Shown here piece by piece: positions 61,681 to 64,000 of a DNA stretch of 64,000 bases. Positions within the stretch are counted from its first letter, which is position 1, and every line of letters begins with the position of its first letter. Source of the stretch: Robiginitomaculum_A sp036478535 (lineage in GTDB: Bacteria > Pseudomonadota > Alphaproteobacteria > Caulobacterales > Maricaulaceae); the NCBI GenBank assembly GCA_965224735.1, contig OZ245059.1:186001-250000 (forward strand), in the 5' to 3' direction. The position numbers and the translations under genes were made by a program. Below the pieces are notes generated by a model. It saw nothing but the letters and a program-made list of their open reading frames with translations, made no database searches and was not told the origin of the DNA.

Positions 61681-62729
61681 GAGCGTTCCCTGTTTAGTCG
61701 TACGCATATCCAGCTGCCTTGAAGTAGTTCCAACATTCTTTTTTTGAATATTGATTTGTGATATGTCCTATGACTTTCCAGAGGGCGTCATAAGTGCGGG
61801 CTTTTGCTTTTCTCAGATGCGCTTTTAGTTTTGAGAGGGCCATTTCAATTGGATTGAGATCGGGGCTGTAAGGCGGTAGGAACAGGAACCATGCGCCGCG
61901 TTCGCGTAAAGCTGGTTTAGCGCGTTCGCTTTTGTGGCTGGATAGATTATCCAAAATCACGATATCACTTTTGCTTAGAGTTGGAGCTAATTGGGTTTTT
62001 ATATAACAATCAAAAGCGTCACGGTTCATAGGCCCGTCCAAAACCCAAGGCGCTGTAAGACTGTCACTGCGCAAACCCGCGATGAACGTCTGCGTATGCC
62101 AGTGTCCGAAAGGCGTATCAGAGACCCGTCGTTCGCCTTTGGGCGCTCTTCCATACATGCGCGTCATCTTGGTATTCGTGCTGGTTTCATCAATGAAAAC
62201 TAGGCGAGAAGGCTCCATCCGCATCAGGTTCTGGCACTTATGCCATGCCCGGCGTTTGCGCTGAACTTCTGGTCTGTCCCGCTCAGTAGCGAGCAGAGTT
62301 TTTTTTATAGCTGAGCCCAGCTTGCCTCAACAGGGTAGACAGTGATCCAGTGTAAGTTTTTACCCCGTGCTCTGCTTCCAGTCGACCACAGAGTTCAGAC
62401 AAGGTTATATCAGGCTCCGCTGTGACGAGGCCTAATAAATATCTGCGGAAGGGCGCAAGTTTCCCACTCCCAGGTGCTCGCCCTTGTTGTGCTGGTTTAA
62501 TAGAACCTGTTGCCTTGCGCCTTTGTATAAGTTTGATGGCAAAGCTCTCGCTTACACAGAAATGCCTTGCTGCCGCACGGCCAGAATGCCCGTCATCAAC
62601 AAATGCCGCAACTCGGCGGCGAAGATCAATGGAAATCGTTTTACTCATGATACACCTCCAAACATGGTGAATCACATTTTAAACCAAAAGGGAACCCATA
62701 AAGTGAATCTACTTAATCAGGGAACGCTC
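61681..62729 (-). mobile_element. IS630-family element, 1049 bp
   Basis: Terminal inverted repeats beginning GAGCGTTCCCTG (left, 61681) and ending CAGGGAACGCTC (right, 62729), flanked by TA on both sides, the target of IS630/Tc1-mariner elements. It carries one transposase gene in two overlapping frames. It abuts the IS481 element on the left and interrupts or truncates the IS256-type gene on the right. Confidence 0.9.
61694..62675 (-). CDS. IS630 transposase, probable programmed frameshift
   Basis: ORF A (62675-62283) holds the HTH region (SIDLRRRVAAFVDDGHSGRA, then LSYKKNSARY stop). ORF B (in frame upstream of 62224 to 61694) continues as KKTLLATERDRPEVQ and carries the DDE core: VFIDETSTNTKM, DIVILDNLSSHKS and LPPYSPDLNPIEMAL. 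The frames meet at a run of eight A within TATAAAAAAAACTCTGC near 62305, the usual slippage site of IS630 transposases, so a full-length fusion protein of about 325 residues can be made. The DDE residues are present. Confidence 0.88.
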
Positions 62730-62731
62730 TA

Positions 62732-63660
62732 GCGGGGAAATGGGAGATGCTCTCAAGGTTCTTCTGGGTCCTGATGCCAAGGGGTTATCGGCAAATACGG
62801 TTTCACGTCTAAAGCGGGATTGGGCAAAAGAATACGAAGGTTGGAGAGAGCGAGCCTTGGACAACGAGCCTTGAACGAGCCTTGGGTTTATATCTGGGCT
62901 GATGGTATTTATAGCGGCTTACGGGGCGAGGAAGACAAGCTGTGTGCCCTTGTTATTATTGGCGTAAATGCCCATGGCAAGAAGTATTTTCTGGCCATTG
63001 AGGATGGTGTACGCGAATCCATCCAGAGCTGGCGGGAGGTTTTGCTCTCGCTCAAAAACCGTGGTATGAATGCCCTCAAACTGGCTATCGGTGACGGCGT
63101 TATGGGGTTCTGGGCGGCATTGGGCGAAATCTTCCCGCAAAGCTGCCAACAAAGATGCTGGGTGCACAAAACCATGAATGTACTGAACTGCCTTCCCAAG
63201 CTGCCCCAGCCAAAAGCCAGGAAAGCCCTGCATAATATCTGGCAGGCCGAGAGCAAAAAAGACGCAGGGAAGGCCTTTGATTTGTTTATAAAAACATATG
63301 AAGATAAATATCCAAAAGCCACACAATGTCTGCAAAAAGACCATGATGAACTCATGCAATTCTTTAACTTCCCTGCCCAGCATTGGCAGAGCATCAGGAC
63401 CAGCAATCCCATTGAATCTACGTTTGCCACGATCAGGCATCGCACGAAACGTTCAAAGGGCTGTCTTTCGCGGGGAGGAATGCTTCACATGATGTTCAAA
63501 CTCGGACAATGCGCAGAGCAAAACTGGAGGAAATTACGCGGCTTTGATACCCTGGCCAAGGTCATCACAGGTGTCGAATTCACTGACGGAGTAGAAACAG
63601 CAAAAAACAATCAGATCGCAGCATGACTGAAAAATCTCAAACACCAGATTTGACAATAAC
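62732..63660 (+). pseudogene. IS256-family transposase, 5'-truncated and frameshifted
   Basis: The frame starts abruptly at the IS630 border (GDALKVLLGPDAKGLSANTV), runs to WRERALDNEP, and then shifts because AACGAGCCTTG is duplicated in tandem (62863-62873, 62874-62884). The rest (62875-63626) holds the IS256 core: WVYIWADGIYSGLRGEEDKL, LAIGDGVMGFWAAL, CWVHKTMNVLN and SNPIESTFATIRHRTKRSKG. Removing the 11 bp restores the frame. The sequence after the stop (CACCAGATTTGACAATAACTC, to about 63660) looks like the IS256 right end. The left end is missing. Confidence 0.88.
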
Positions 63661-63667
63661 TCAATGT

Positions 63668-63685
63668 TACGCCGCGTGCGGCGTA
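63668..63685. terminator. Hairpin downstream of the dcd gene
   Basis: TACGCCGC-GT-GCGGCGTA, perfect 8-bp arms with a 2-nt loop, 33 bp after the deaminase stop on the minus strand. It lacks a T-run, so terminator function is only possible. Confidence 0.45.
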
Positions 63686-63717
63686 CGCTCAAATTTCTTA
63701 ATCTCTCACCATAGTCG

Positions 63718-64000
63718 TTACAGCGTAAAATGTTTTGATAATCGTAATCCCTGGGCTTGGTAGTGAGAGCCTTGCTCGCCATACAGGGTTTGCGGGATTT
63801 GAGCCATGGGCTCGAAATTTAGTTTGGCAACAGGCTGTCCATGGCGCAACATGAAAGGAACATCGCGGCCGCGCACCTCTAAAACAGCCCGCGCGCCCGC
63901 GCCGCCTGCTTCGGATAGGCCAAACCCAGGGTCAAAAAAGCCCGCATAATGAGCGCGAAACTCTCCGATTTCAGGGGCGATCGGAGCCATTTCAGCAGCT
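63718..64000 (-). CDS. dcd: 2'-deoxycytidine 5'-triphosphate deaminase, C-terminal part
   Basis: 94 codons visible; the 5' part lies beyond the right edge. IGEFRAHYAGFFDPGFG, RAVLEVRGRDVPFMLRHGQ and EPMAQIPQTLYGEQGSHYQA are typical of the C-terminal domain of alphaproteobacterial dCTP deaminase (trimeric dUTPase-like fold), which makes dUTP for thymidylate synthesis. The frame is intact to its TAA. The IS256 remnant is convergent with it. Confidence 0.88.
   Translation of the reverse strand, partial: AAEMAPIAPEIGEFRAHYAGFFDPGFGLSEAGGAGARAVLEVRGRDVPFMLRHGQPVAKLNFEPMAQIPQTLYGEQGSHYQAQGLRLSKHFTL

Noticed and set aside
62909..63445. Minus-strand frames of over 170 codons opposite the IS256 transposase
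   Set aside because: Antisense shadows of the transposase gene; no ribosome site or recognisable domain.

Overview
The window reads as chromosomal DNA of a low-to-mid GC alphaproteobacterium. The divK-pleD pair, a DNA polymerase IV with an N-terminal zinc ribbon, the plant/alphaproteobacterial type of glutamate-cysteine ligase, the etfBA cluster behind a HIG1-like protein and a corrinoid adenosyltransferase, and the PmbA/CysQ-type/DUF4170/WaaA/LpxK neighbourhood all fit Caulobacterales/Maricaulales-like bacteria (inference; no species can be named from sequence alone).

Layout. 1-1.7 kb: divergent polysaccharide co-polymerase (cut by the left edge) and Wza-like export lipoprotein. 1.7-3.5 kb: Sel1-like protein, nitroreductase, two small membrane proteins. 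3.5-6.9 kb: gatCAB for tRNA amidation. 7-9.1 kb: NUDIX hydrolase, MFS transporter, ribosomal protein L33. 9.2-10.9 kb: divK-pleD, cell-cycle and c-di-GMP signalling. 11-14.2 kb: dinB and a secreted LamG-like protein. 14.5-21 kb: sucC-(small membrane protein)-sucD-sucA-sucB. 21.5-30.4 kb: lipid A/Kdo cluster (LpxL-like, LpxK, WaaA, DUF374 acyltransferase), a PTP-like phosphatase, an MsbA-like exporter, an inositol-phosphatase/DUF4170 fusion and PmbA. 30.7-37.4 kb: complete pho regulon phoR-pstSCAB-phoU-phoB with a row of Pho half-sites. 37.7-41.8 kb: iron uptake unit (PepSY protein, TonB receptor, PiuC-type hydroxylase) with palindromic operators.

41.8-48.2 kb is an accessory island: a type III restriction-modification locus whose mod gene carries an in-frame stop, preceded by a deletion-scarred copy of the mod 3' end and followed by a small ORF, an IS200-type transposase and an IS481-type relic. 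48.2-50.8 kb: copAB copper resistance. 50.9-55.1 kb: gshA, HIG1-like protein, adenosyltransferase, etfBA. 55.5-60.1 kb: outer-membrane barrel protein, LuxR regulator, a 275-bp MITE-like element, tRNA-Leu(UAG), rpe, a truncated stomatin-like gene and a peroxiredoxin. 60.5-63.7 kb: abutting IS481, IS630 and IS256 elements, then the 3' part of a dCTP deaminase gene cut by the right edge.

Two themes run across the window. Gene decay is frequent: fragments of MAPEG, redoxin, stomatin and unknown genes, a nonsense-split mod, and three IS481 copies in different states. Short tandem duplications of 11-21 bp also recur. They frameshift two transposases at three points and extend or border several housekeeping genes (NUDIX C-terminus, gshA N-terminus, etfA end, gatB leader). 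No CRISPR array, prophage or complete conjugative element was seen. All calls rest on reading the sequence and family knowledge; no database search was run.
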